Source: SIAJ01 sp036266155 (GTDB lineage Bacteria > Planctomycetota > Planctomycetia > Gemmatales > Gemmataceae). From it: a stretch of DNA of 5,304 nucleotides. Position numbers and translations under genes: made by a program. Within the stretch, counting starts at the first letter, position 1. Each line of letters begins with the position of its first letter. The notes below the pieces were generated by a model. The model was not told where the DNA came from. It saw only the letters and a list, made by a program, of their open reading frames with translations, and did not search any database. The DNA lies in contig DATANR010000185.1 in the NCBI GenBank assembly GCA_036266155.1, forward strand, positions 1 to 5,304, written 5' to 3'. Of the stretch, positions 1 to 5,304 are shown in pieces.

Positions 1-1468
1 CAATCAACATCGTAAATAACCCCCATAGATACGCCCCATAGACCTGAGCCAGCTCCCGTGGCGAATTCGGATTCAGACCGAGATGCTCGCGGGCATCCGG
101 CGCGACTGTACCGACATTCGCGAGCGTCCAATCCTTGAAGACCTCGGCCACGGTCGGCAGCAACGTGGCGGCCATCGCGGTGAACAAGCTGATGCGGGCG
201 ATCAGCCGGACGCGGCGTGAGAAGCCGGGTGCAAAGGCGCCGTAGCTCAGGATCGCGAACGGCAGCATCAGGATCACGCAGTGGTGCTTCCATGTGCGCT
301 CGCTGAAGAGCAACATGCCGATCAGGATGAACGAGTATTCGGCTGCCGCCCGCCAGCCGCGGCGTTGTTCCATTGGCGGCGACGACCATTTCCGCATCGG
401 CACCCAGCAAAGAACCACCATCAGCAAAACGAATGCGGCCTGGCAGCCGGTCACGATGCGCTTGACCTCCATGCGATCCAGCTCGGCCACGTTGTGGTAC
501 GCCTGCGGAGTATCGACGTTGTCGATCCACTTCGAAAACGAAGGTTCATGCGAAAAGAGCCGCGTGATGACGCCCGGCAGCGACTGATTTTCGCGTTCAG
601 AGGTCACCTCGCCGCGAATCAGATAGGGATCAACCATGCCGCGCTTCCATGCGGTGAGCGCGTCCCAGTTCGCTTGCCAGCCCTCGGAGATTGGGCCCTT
701 CTGCAGCGTGAATATGGCGGTGGGTACGAGCAGGAAGAACAACACCAGCCCCACCGCGGCGCCGATCAGCACCTGCCAACTTCGCTTCCAGGCGAAGTAG
801 ACGAGAAACAAGGCCGGCGTGACCTTGGATGCGATCGCCAACGCCAGCATCAGCCCGCTCAGATAGTCCTTGCCCCGCGAGTACGAGTACAGGACGCTCA
901 TCACGAGGAACAGAATGAAGATGTTGACGTTGCCATGCTTCAAGTCACCGATGATGGTGTTGATCGCGGCCGCAACGGCGATGGCCTTTGCCCACTCCGG
1001 CATCGGTTGACCATCCGCGGTTACGAGACGAAAGGACCAGATGATGCAGATGATCGCCATGCCGAGCTTGAGGAAGAACCACGTCAATGCCCCGGCGACG
1101 GGATCGAATTGAATGATCTTGAAGATCGGCGTGAGCAATTGCGGAAGGATTGGTGGGTTTGGATAATTGTGCTCAGCGTGGATGTTCTTGCCTTCCTGCA
1201 TTTCTTCGAATTCGGGTGCCCAACGCAGGATCGCCGATTGCGTGTGTCCATCTTCGCGCGGCTTGAGAACCTTTTTGACGTACTGGAAGGTGACGATTGC
1301 GAAGAGCAGCGTCAGGACCAGGTAGAACCAGGTGCGGCCGGATATGGTCAACGGATCACCGCAAGTACGTTTGGGCTTACGGGCGGAGTTTATCCGGTGG
1401 AAGAAGCGGCGGGAACCCCGACCGTCGCTGCCTGGATTGCAGTCACGACTGTGCAGACCAGGTCGCAT
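1..1468 (-). CDS. GT87/DUF2029-type polytopic membrane glycosyltransferase, C-terminus off the left edge
   Basis: I read this frame by translating the complement; it is open for at least 489 codons and has no stop inside the window. The protein is strongly hydrophobic with many membrane segments, starting with TWFYLVLTLLFAIVTF at about residues 46-61. Landmarks typical of the GT87 (DUF2029) polyprenol-phosphate-dependent mannosyltransferase-like family follow in order: an acidic first loop (PEFEEM, about 85-90), YPNPPILP (about 102-109), GDLKHGNVNIFILF (about 174-187), SKVTPALFLVYFAWKR (about 214-229), then SLPGVITRL and ERTWKHHCVILMLPFAIL. By family, it should transfer a sugar from a lipid-phosphate donor at the outer face of the cytoplasmic membrane; donor and acceptor cannot be told. 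The ATG at 1468 gives a basic, hydrophilic 39-residue tail without a clear Shine-Dalgarno sequence. A TTG at 1351, just before the first membrane segment, is a real alternative (450 or more residues). At this length most of the protein is probably present. The gene is transcribed divergently from the response regulator. Confidence 0.82.
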   Translation of the reverse strand, partial: MRPGLHSRDCNPGSDGRGSRRFFHRINSARKPKRTCGDPLTISGRTWFYLVLTLLFAIVTFQYVKKVLKPREDGHTQSAILRWAPEFEEMQEGKNIHAEHNYPNPPILPQLLTPIFKIIQFDPVAGALTWFFLKLGMAIICIIWSFRLVTADGQPMPEWAKAIAVAAAINTIIGDLKHGNVNIFILFLVMSVLYSYSRGKDYLSGLMLALAIASKVTPALFLVYFAWKRSWQVLIGAAVGLVLFFLLVPTAIFTLQKGPISEGWQANWDALTAWKRGMVDPYLIRGEVTSERENQSLPGVITRLFSHEPSFSKWIDNVDTPQAYHNVAELDRMEVKRIVTGCQAAFVLLMVVLCWVPMRKWSSPPMEQRRGWRAAAEYSFILIGMLLFSERTWKHHCVILMLPFAILSYGAFAPGFSRRVRLIARISLFTAMAATLLPTVAEVFKDWTLANVGTVAPDAREHLGLNPNSPRELAQVYGAYLWGLFTMLI

Positions 1469-1472
1469 CCGA

Positions 1473-1487
1473 CTGTCAACCTGACAG
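1473..1487. repeat. Perfect 6-bp inverted repeat (CTGTCA-ACC-TGACAG), possible operator
   Basis: The arms CTGTCA (1473-1478) and TGACAG (1482-1487) are exact inverse complements around a 3-bp spacer. The repeat lies 5 bp upstream of the proposed ATG (1468) of the leftward glycosyltransferase. On the minus strand it includes a TTGACA hexamer, so it could be a small operator or overlap a -35 element. As an RNA hairpin it would be too short and AT-poor in its trailer to act as a terminator. A short repeat like this can also arise by chance, and no regulator is encoded in the immediate spacer. Confidence 0.3.
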
Positions 1488-1552
1488 CGGCACGGGTCTG
1501 GGTTGACTCGACCCGGGAAGTCGGGCAAACTAAGGGCGATGCCTAATCCTCA

Positions 1553-1559
1553 TTAGAAT
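1553..1559 (+). promoter_or_regulatory. Putative -10 element TTAGAAT upstream of the response regulator-groES unit
   Basis: The heptamer TTAGAAT differs from TATAAT by one base in its last six positions (TAGAAT). It lies in the divergent spacer between the glycosyltransferase and the response regulator. The same heptamer recurs before two other rightward genes in this window (3192-3198 and 4158-4164), which is the main reason to propose it. No good TTGACA-like box sits 16-18 bp upstream. A transcript starting just after it would have a leader of roughly 125 nt before the ATG at 1693, longer than for the other two. The rest of the 1469-1692 spacer shows no CIRCE heat-shock repeat and no other signal I can support. 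Confidence 0.35.
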
Positions 1560-1692
1560 GGGGGTTTAAGGCGATCCGACGGAGCGGACCGCTGGTGGGT
1601 ACGGCATTTGCTTTGTGAATGTCTGTCCACGAGTCGGCGTGACGATTCCCTCTCCGTAAATCACAAGGCAGGCCGGATAGCGTAGGCGATCC

Positions 1693-2127
1693 ATGGTAGC
1701 GACGCGGACACAGTACTCGATTCTCATCACCGACGACGATCGGGGCGTCCGCGAAGCGCTCAGCGAGATCGTCGAGTCGAAGGGCTTTCGTCCCGTTCTG
1801 GCTCAGCATGGTGAAGAGGCCGTTGAAATTGTCCAGCACGAGCCGGTCCACCTGGCGCTGCTCGACATGCACATGCCCCGACTGACGGGGTTGGAGACGT
1901 TGCAGCTGGTCCGCCAGATTCACGCCTTGCTGCCCGCCATCCTGATTACGGCCGACGCGACCCTTGACCTGATGCGCCAGGCGTTTCAGGCCCAGGTCTT
2001 CAGCGTCGTCCCGAAGCCGGTGAACCGGCACGTCGTGATCAATACCGTGTTGCGGGCGCTCGTCAAGGTTTACGGCACCGTGGATGATCCCCCATCGAAA
2101 CCCGAGTTTGGAGAACCGACACCATGA
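1693..2127 (+). CDS. Stand-alone response regulator (receiver domain only)
   Basis: This 144-residue protein is a CheY-like receiver domain with no output domain. It starts with the usual first strand and acidic pocket (SILITDDD, D14 and D15). The phosphoacceptor is D58 in LLDMHMPRLTG, followed by the conserved Thr T86 (ILITAD) and the KP pair K108-P109. All residues needed for phosphorylation are present. The switch position three residues before the Lys, usually Tyr or Phe, is Val (V105). After about residue 130 only a short Pro-rich, acidic tail remains, so any output must come through protein-protein contact. The ATG at 1693 has a weak AGG at 1684-1686. Its TGA (2125-2127) overlaps the groES ATG in an ATGA junction, so the two are almost certainly one operon. 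No histidine kinase is encoded nearby. The partner and output are unknown. Confidence 0.9.
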   Translation: MVATRTQYSILITDDDRGVREALSEIVESKGFRPVLAQHGEEAVEIVQHEPVHLALLDMHMPRLTGLETLQLVRQIHALLPAILITADATLDLMRQAFQAQVFSVVPKPVNRHVVINTVLRALVKVYGTVDDPPSKPEFGEPTP

Positions 2128-2411
2128 GCGTCATCCCGTTGAACGACAAGATCCTCGTCGAGCGCGTCGAGGCCGAAGAGAAGACGGCCGGCGGCATCCT
2201 GCTCCCCGACAGCGCCCGCGAGAAGCCGAAGCAAGGTAAAGTGCTCGCGACCGGCGACGGCAAAGTCCTCGACAACGGCAAGCGCTCGACCTTCCAGGTC
2301 AAGAAAGGCGACCGCGTTCTCTTCACGAGCTATGCCGGAAGCGAAGTCTCCGTCGACGGCAAGGATTATTTGATCATGACGGAGGAAGATGTGCTGGCGA
2401 TTGTGAACTGA
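2124..2411 (+). CDS. groES: Co-chaperonin GroES (Hsp10), without adjacent groEL
   Basis: The 95-residue product matches GroES over its whole length and is of normal size. It opens with IPLNDKILVERVEAEEKTAG, followed by the mobile loop that docks on GroEL (about residues 18-35, with the GGILLPDSA core), then QGKVLATGDGK, VKKGDRVLF, and the usual ending DYLIMTEEDVLAIVN. GroES forms a heptameric cap on the GroEL chamber in the cytoplasm and supports ATP-driven folding. Its ATG overlaps the stop of the response regulator by 4 bp. A GGAG at 2110-2113 inside the upstream gene, 10 nt before the ATG, may serve as ribosome site. The usual partner groEL does not follow: a terminator and a convergent gene come next. 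GroEL must therefore be encoded elsewhere, and this may be one of several groES copies. No CIRCE repeat is visible upstream of the unit. Confidence 0.96.
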   Translation: MSVIPLNDKILVERVEAEEKTAGGILLPDSAREKPKQGKVLATGDGKVLDNGKRSTFQVKKGDRVLFTSYAGSEVSVDGKDYLIMTEEDVLAIVN

Positions 2412-2435
2412 TGCAGGATTGGTGTTACGACTCAG

Positions 2436-2470
2436 AGGGCCGCGCCGAACTGGCGCGGCCCTTGCGGTTC
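2436..2470 (+). terminator. Intrinsic terminator after groES
   Basis: An 11-bp perfect stem, AGGGCCGCGCC (2436-2446) with GGCGCGGCCCT (2452-2462), closes a 5-nt loop (GAACT). A pyrimidine-rich, T-containing trailer follows (2462 onward, with more T-rich sequence to about 2480). It lies 25 bp past the groES stop, in the gap between convergent genes. On the opposite strand the hairpin lacks a T tract, so termination of the Uma2 gene here would be weaker. The trailer is not a pure T run, but stem strength and position make the call fairly safe. Confidence 0.8.
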
Positions 2471-2496
2471 TCTTTCGTTTGCCGAACTTCTCGCGC

Positions 2497-3066
2497 CTAT
2501 TGCTTCGCATCATCAAATAGCTTGCTCACGTCGATTTTCCAGTTTGGCATCGCCGGCTCGGCGTCGGCCAATTCACCGCGCCGGTACGTTGTTCCAATCC
2601 CAACAGGATCATTGGCGGTATAGCAAGTGATGCTCTCGCCGATCGGGTCGACATCCCAGACCACCTTTGTTCCCGACTGGAAATAGTCGCCGCGTTTGTC
2701 AGCCATCTCCTGCTCGGCCGCCGGTCCGTAATCGCCTTCGCTGCGCACTTCAATCGCGAAGTCGGGCGGGCCGTCCACGAAGCGCATACTGCGCGGCTGA
2801 TTCAGGACATAAGCCGCGTCTGGGCAAAACGACTCACGACCATTATCGAGCGGCGCCGACAATGCGAAACCAACACCGTCGGCATAGGCGCGACCGACAC
2901 CTGACGATCGTGCGTATTCTCGAATGCGAACAAAGATCTCGGAAGCAGTTGTTCCCGGGATATCTCCGCTCGCCACGATTTCCACGATCCTCCCGTCGAT
3001 CAGCTCGGCTTTGCCTTCGACGCGATAGAGGTCGTCGAGCGTGGCTTTGGTCGCTAGTGCCGTCAT
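2497..3066 (-). CDS. Uma2 family (DUF820) PD-(D/E)xK nuclease-fold protein
   Basis: The product has 189 residues from the preferred start, the usual size for Uma2 proteins. The family has the restriction-endonuclease fold; its members are often present in many copies per genome, and their cellular role is poorly known. Landmarks in order are KAELIDGRIVE (E21 as first acid), FCPDAAYVLNQP (D83 in the PD motif), PPDFAIEVRSEGDYG (E106, with Arg at 108), then DKRGDYFQSGTKVVWDVDP, where K124 fits the migrated catalytic Lys. The acidic and Lys residues are all there, so the fold and active site look intact, but no substrate can be named. The frame continues upstream to an ATG at 3126, adding 20 residues. 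I prefer the ATG at 3066 because AGGAAGG lies just before it and the family-like sequence begins there. The gene is convergent with groES and divergent from the zinc-ribbon gene. There is no sign of a partner methylase or toxin-antitoxin gene. Confidence 0.88.
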   Translation of the reverse strand: MTALATKATLDDLYRVEGKAELIDGRIVEIVASGDIPGTTASEIFVRIREYARSSGVGRAYADGVGFALSAPLDNGRESFCPDAAYVLNQPRSMRFVDGPPDFAIEVRSEGDYGPAAEQEMADKRGDYFQSGTKVVWDVDPIGESITCYTANDPVGIGTTYRRGELADAEPAMPNWKIDVSKLFDDAKQ

Positions 3067-3091
3067 GGACCTTCCTCGTTTTCCTGACGCC

Positions 3092-3097
3092 AGTATA
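3092..3097 (-). promoter_or_regulatory. Putative -10 box (TATACT) for the Uma2 gene
   Basis: Read leftward, TATACT (3097 to 3092) is one base from TATAAT and lies 25 bp upstream of the preferred ATG at 3066. A transcript beginning near 3085 would have a short leader holding the AGGAAGG ribosome site. A TTGAAC at 3126-3121 resembles a -35 box, but its 23-bp spacing is too long. The box sits inside the 20-codon extension of the longer reading, which supports the shorter start. Confidence 0.35.
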
Positions 3098-3191
3098 CCC
3101 GATGACTGCGGAGGGAAGGAGTTCAACGTCCGAAATCGCGAGCTTCCAGCGGGGTCCTGTCCGTGGTCCTTTCAACAACAAGCTGGGCAGG

Positions 3192-3198
3192 TTAGAAT
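3192..3198 (+). promoter_or_regulatory. Putative -10 element TTAGAAT upstream of the zinc-ribbon gene
   Basis: This is the second copy of the TTAGAAT heptamer. It ends 35 bp before the ATG at 3234, so a transcript would have a leader of roughly 30 nt. No Shine-Dalgarno sequence is evident between it and the start codon. A TTTCAA at 3170-3175 is a poor -35 candidate at 17-bp spacing. The rest of the 167-bp divergent spacer (3067-3233) shows only the leftward -10 box. Confidence 0.4.
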
Positions 3199-3233
3199 CA
3201 ATCGCATTAGCCGGCCCCACTCACGAATCTTCC

Positions 3234-4112
3234 ATGCGCCTACTCGTCGCCTGCCCCGAATGTCAGCGGCAATTTGATGCCAGCCGGCGGCAGATCGGCA
3301 GCCGGTTCCGCTGCACGTGCGGTCACGTTGTCGTGGTACAACAGCCGGAAGGGCACGACGCGCAGGCGGTGCGTTGCTCCGCGTGCGGCGCGGCTCGGTC
3401 CGATGACTCCGGCCGCTGTGCGTATTGCGGCGCCGAGTTCACACTGCACGAACGCGATCTGAATACCATCTGCCCGCACTGCTTCGCGCGCGTTAGCGAT
3501 ATGGCGCGCTTTTGTCACCATTGCGGCACCGGGTTAGTTGCGGACCTGGATGCTGGGGCGGACACGGATTCGCTTTGCCCGGCATGTCAGGACGGTCGCC
3601 GTCTGGCTAGCCGGCGATTGGGAACGGAGCAGGTGACGGTTCTCGAATGTGGCCAGTGTGCCGGCTTCTGGATGGGCCACGAAGCGTTTCGCCAGCTCGT
3701 CGAACGGGCAAAGCAGCAGACATTGCCGGCTGACACGATTCCGGAGACGCCAAGGAACGAGGCGGCCAAATATGCTTTGCCCGCCGGCTCGGGCGCTTCA
3801 GAAGAGTCGCGGGCGGGTTCGTTCTATCGCCCATGTGTCGTGTGTCGCAAGCTGACGAATCGCCGCAACTACGGGCACTCCAGCGGTGTCATTGTCGATA
3901 TCTGCAAGGATCACGGAATCTGGTTCGATGCCGACGAACTGGCGCGCATTCTCGCCTGGCTGCGCGCCGGCGGCGATCGGCCGCCGGCTCACGAGGAAAG
4001 CCCGGCCGCCAAGCGTGCCGATGCCATGTTGCGAAGCGGGCAAGTCGAGTCGGCTCGGCCGCGGACCTTTCTTGGCGGACTTGTGGACGCGTTGTTCGGC
4101 CTGCCGAACTGA
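3234..4112 (+). CDS. Multi-zinc-ribbon protein with zf-TFIIB-type domains
   Basis: The 292-residue product is built of Cys-rich zinc ribbons. Pairs of CxxC or CxC knuckles are seen at C7/C10 with C27/C29, C48/C51 with C62/C65, C80/C83 with C94/C97, C115/C118 with C139/C142, and C201/C204 with C224/H227. The last two are followed by the aromatic-acidic stretch typical of zf-TFIIB domains (GFWMGHEAFRQLV and GIWFDADELARIL). The fifth ribbon uses CKDHG, so His replaces the final Cys. A low-complexity linker (about 160-195) separates ribbons four and five, and the protein ends in a short hydrophobic stretch, FLGGLVDALFGLPN. There is no signal peptide, so it is probably cytoplasmic. Such proteins may bind nucleic acid or protein, but the role is unknown. 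The frame is open upstream to an ATG at 2667, but that part is antisense to the Uma2 gene; the ATG at 3234 begins exactly at MRLLVACPEC, a normal zinc-ribbon start. Confidence 0.85.
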   Translation: MRLLVACPECQRQFDASRRQIGSRFRCTCGHVVVVQQPEGHDAQAVRCSACGAARSDDSGRCAYCGAEFTLHERDLNTICPHCFARVSDMARFCHHCGTGLVADLDAGADTDSLCPACQDGRRLASRRLGTEQVTVLECGQCAGFWMGHEAFRQLVERAKQQTLPADTIPETPRNEAAKYALPAGSGASEESRAGSFYRPCVVCRKLTNRRNYGHSSGVIVDICKDHGIWFDADELARILAWLRAGGDRPPAHEESPAAKRADAMLRSGQVESARPRTFLGGLVDALFGLPN

Positions 4113-4157
4113 TTACTCCGTTACCGAAACGTTACAGCGAGCCGCCATCGGCCAACG

Positions 4158-4164
4158 TTAGAAT
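4158..4164 (+). promoter_or_regulatory. Putative -10 element TTAGAAT upstream of the VWA gene
   Basis: This third copy of TTAGAAT lies in the 78-bp gap between the zinc-ribbon stop and the VWA start, 26 bp before the ATG. Transcription starting near 4171 would give a leader of about 20 nt that includes the GGAGG ribosome site, which is good spacing for a promoter. A GTTACA at 4131-4136 resembles a -35 box, but the 22-bp gap is too wide. CGTTAC occurs twice, 11 bp apart (4119 and 4130), which may be chance. No hairpin terminator for the zinc-ribbon gene is visible in the gap. Confidence 0.45.
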
Positions 4165-4179
4165 GAGCGACACCCGACC

Positions 4180-4185
4180 GGAGGT
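4180..4185 (+). promoter_or_regulatory. Strong ribosome binding site (GGAGGT) of the VWA gene
   Basis: GGAGGT lies 5 nt before the ATG at 4191 and fixes that start, which also begins a signal peptide. It is the clearest Shine-Dalgarno sequence in the window; the neighbouring rightward genes have weak or no such site. Confidence 0.75.
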
Positions 4186-4190
4186 CGTTC

Positions 4191-5304
4191 ATGCGCTCCG
4201 CACTTGCACTTTCCGCGTTCGCCCTCTCCCTCCTGCCCGCGAATCTCGTCGCTGCCCCGCCGGCCGAAAAGGCCAAGAGTGTCGACATCGTCCTCTGTCT
4301 CGACACGTCGAACAGCATGGACGGGCTCGTCGACAGTGCGAAACGGAAGCTCTGGGTCGTCGTGAACGACGTCGCCAAGTTGCAGCCGACCCCGGAATTG
4401 CGTGTTGGCCTCTACAGTTATGGCAACAACACTTACGACGCCAAGCGCGGCTGGGTGCGTCTCGAAGTTCCGCTCACGACCGATCTCGATGAAGTTTACA
4501 AGCGCATCAATGTCCTCAAGTGTGCCGCCCCCGGCAGCGATGAGTTCGTCGCTCGCGTGACGCGCGATGCACTCGCCGAGTTGAAGTGGTCCGACGACAA
4601 GGATGCGCTGCGAATGATCTTCGTCTGCGGCAACGAGCCGGTCGATCAAGACAAAGAAGTGTCCCTCGAGTCGGTCGCGGCTACGGCCAAGTCGAAGGGC
4701 GTCGTCATCAACACGATCTACTGCGGGCCGGCCAGTCACGCGGAGGTGATCGGCTGGTGCAATTTCGCCACGAGCACGGGTGGCAAGTACGCGAACATCG
4801 ATCAGGATCGGGCCAAGGCGGAAATTGCCATAAAAACGCCGTTCGACGAAGAGATTCAGAAGCTTGGAACGAAGATCAATGAGACGTACGTGTGGTACGG
4901 CATGAAAGGCGCCGGCGGCCGCGACAATCAGGCGGCCCAGGACGCGAACGCCGCCAAGACGGCGCCAGGCGTCGCGGTCGAGCGATCAGTGACCAAGGCC
5001 AGCGCGTTTTACAAGAACGCCGAGTGCGATTTGATCGACAAGATGCTCGCCGACAAGAAGTTTGACCTCAAGCAATTGAAGGAAGAGGACTTACCAGCCG
5101 AGTTGAAGAAACTGAAGCCGGACGAGCGGGAGGCCTACCTCAAGAAGAAAGCAGAAGATCGCGCGGAAATTCAGAAAAAAGTGGCCGAATTGAGTGCTCG
5201 GCGGGCACTCTACATGGAGGAGGAACGCGCCAAGCAGCCCAAGTCGGCCGGGGATCAAGCGCTCGATGGGGCGCTGCGTTCGATCCTGCGCGAACAGGCG
5301 GCCG
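4191..5304 (+). CDS. Secreted VWA-domain protein, 3' end off the right edge
   Basis: The frame is open for 371 codons to the window edge. A signal peptide is clear: MRSALALSAFALSLLPANLVAA, with likely cleavage after A22, so the protein is exported. A von Willebrand factor A domain spans about residues 30-205. It starts with SVDIVLCLDTSNSMDG, where D38, S40 and S42 form the DxSxS metal site (MIDAS). The strand that usually ends in TDG reads MIFVCGNEPVDQ (about 142-153), so the usual Asp is missing there. The domain continues with VINTIYCG and ATSTGGKYANID. Cysteines at 36, 111, 146, 178 and 190 could form disulphides outside the cytoplasm. After about residue 280 the sequence becomes rich in Lys and Glu (LKKLKPDEREAYLKKKAEDR) and is probably helical or coiled coil. 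VWA domains mediate protein binding; the partner is unknown. I know similar proteins from planctomycetes, none with a firm function. The right edge cuts it, so the C-terminal architecture is unseen. Confidence 0.85.
   Translation, partial: MRSALALSAFALSLLPANLVAAPPAEKAKSVDIVLCLDTSNSMDGLVDSAKRKLWVVVNDVAKLQPTPELRVGLYSYGNNTYDAKRGWVRLEVPLTTDLDEVYKRINVLKCAAPGSDEFVARVTRDALAELKWSDDKDALRMIFVCGNEPVDQDKEVSLESVAATAKSKGVVINTIYCGPASHAEVIGWCNFATSTGGKYANIDQDRAKAEIAIKTPFDEEIQKLGTKINETYVWYGMKGAGGRDNQAAQDANAAKTAPGVAVERSVTKASAFYKNAECDLIDKMLADKKFDLKQLKEEDLPAELKKLKPDEREAYLKKKAEDRAEIQKKVAELSARRALYMEEERAKQPKSAGDQALDGALRSILREQAA

Noticed and set aside
281..1546. 421-codon open frame on the plus strand
   Set aside because: It is antisense to the glycosyltransferase. 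Its translation is rich in His, Arg, Gln and Asp with no domain I recognise, while the opposite strand gives a clear membrane protein. It is a GC-rich shadow.
1469..1692. CIRCE (HrcA) heat-shock operator upstream of the groES unit
   Set aside because: I looked for TTAGCACTC and its inverted partner in the spacer and found neither.
1543..2516. Minus-strand open frames (1543-2031, 2070-2516 and 2063-2326) opposite the response regulator and groES
   Set aside because: They overlap two strongly recognised genes in antisense and show no domain of their own.
2667..3233. 189-codon upstream extension of the zinc-ribbon frame
   Set aside because: It is antisense to the Uma2 gene, is Arg/Ser-rich and has no family-like sequence. 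The natural zinc-ribbon start MRLLVACPEC is at 3234.
3833..4492. 219-codon plus-strand frame bridging the zinc-ribbon and VWA genes
   Set aside because: It is out of frame with both recognised genes, very Arg-rich and without any recognisable motif.
4158..4739. 193-codon minus-strand frame opposite the VWA gene
   Set aside because: It is antisense to a gene with a signal peptide, ribosome site and VWA domain; its sequence resembles no family I know.
1..5304. CRISPR array, insertion sequence, tRNA or rRNA gene
   Set aside because: No regularly spaced repeats, transposase-like frame, terminal inverted repeats with target duplications, or recognisable tRNA/rRNA segments were seen.

Overview
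The window looks like ordinary chromosomal DNA from a GC-rich bacterium, most likely a member of the Planctomycetota. That assignment is an inference. It rests on the gene mix: a GT87-type membrane glycosyltransferase, a Uma2/DUF820 nuclease-fold protein, a multi-zinc-ribbon zf-TFIIB protein, and a secreted VWA protein carrying 'CGNEP' where most VWA domains have 'TDG'. The wording of these proteins resembles planctomycete homologues I know. No rRNA, tRNA, CRISPR array, transposase or phage gene is visible.

Layout, left to right. (1) Positions 1-1468, minus strand: a polytopic GT87/DUF2029-type glycosyltransferase whose C-terminus leaves the left edge. (2) Positions 1469-1692: a divergent spacer with a short perfect inverted repeat beside the glycosyltransferase start and a TTAGAAT motif reading rightward. 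(3) Positions 1693-2411, plus strand: a two-gene unit of a stand-alone response regulator (receiver domain only) overlapping groES by 4 bp (ATGA). groEL does not follow. A strong GC-rich hairpin with a T-rich trailer ends the unit. (4) Positions 2497-3066, minus strand: a Uma2 family protein, convergent with groES. (5) Positions 3234-4112, plus strand: a cytoplasmic protein with about five Cys-rich zinc ribbons. (6) Positions 4191-5304, plus strand: a secreted VWA-domain protein with a charged Lys/Glu-rich C-terminal part, cut by the right edge.

The genes do not form one clear pathway. The only tight functional linkage is response regulator plus groES, where the stop/start overlap implies co-transcription and probably translational coupling. 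A chaperonin cofactor paired with a phosphorelay receiver and lacking a groEL neighbour is the most unusual arrangement here. A second thread is regulatory: the same TTAGAAT heptamer lies upstream of all three rightward transcription units and may be the local -10 promoter element. I see no convincing evidence of a wholly new system.
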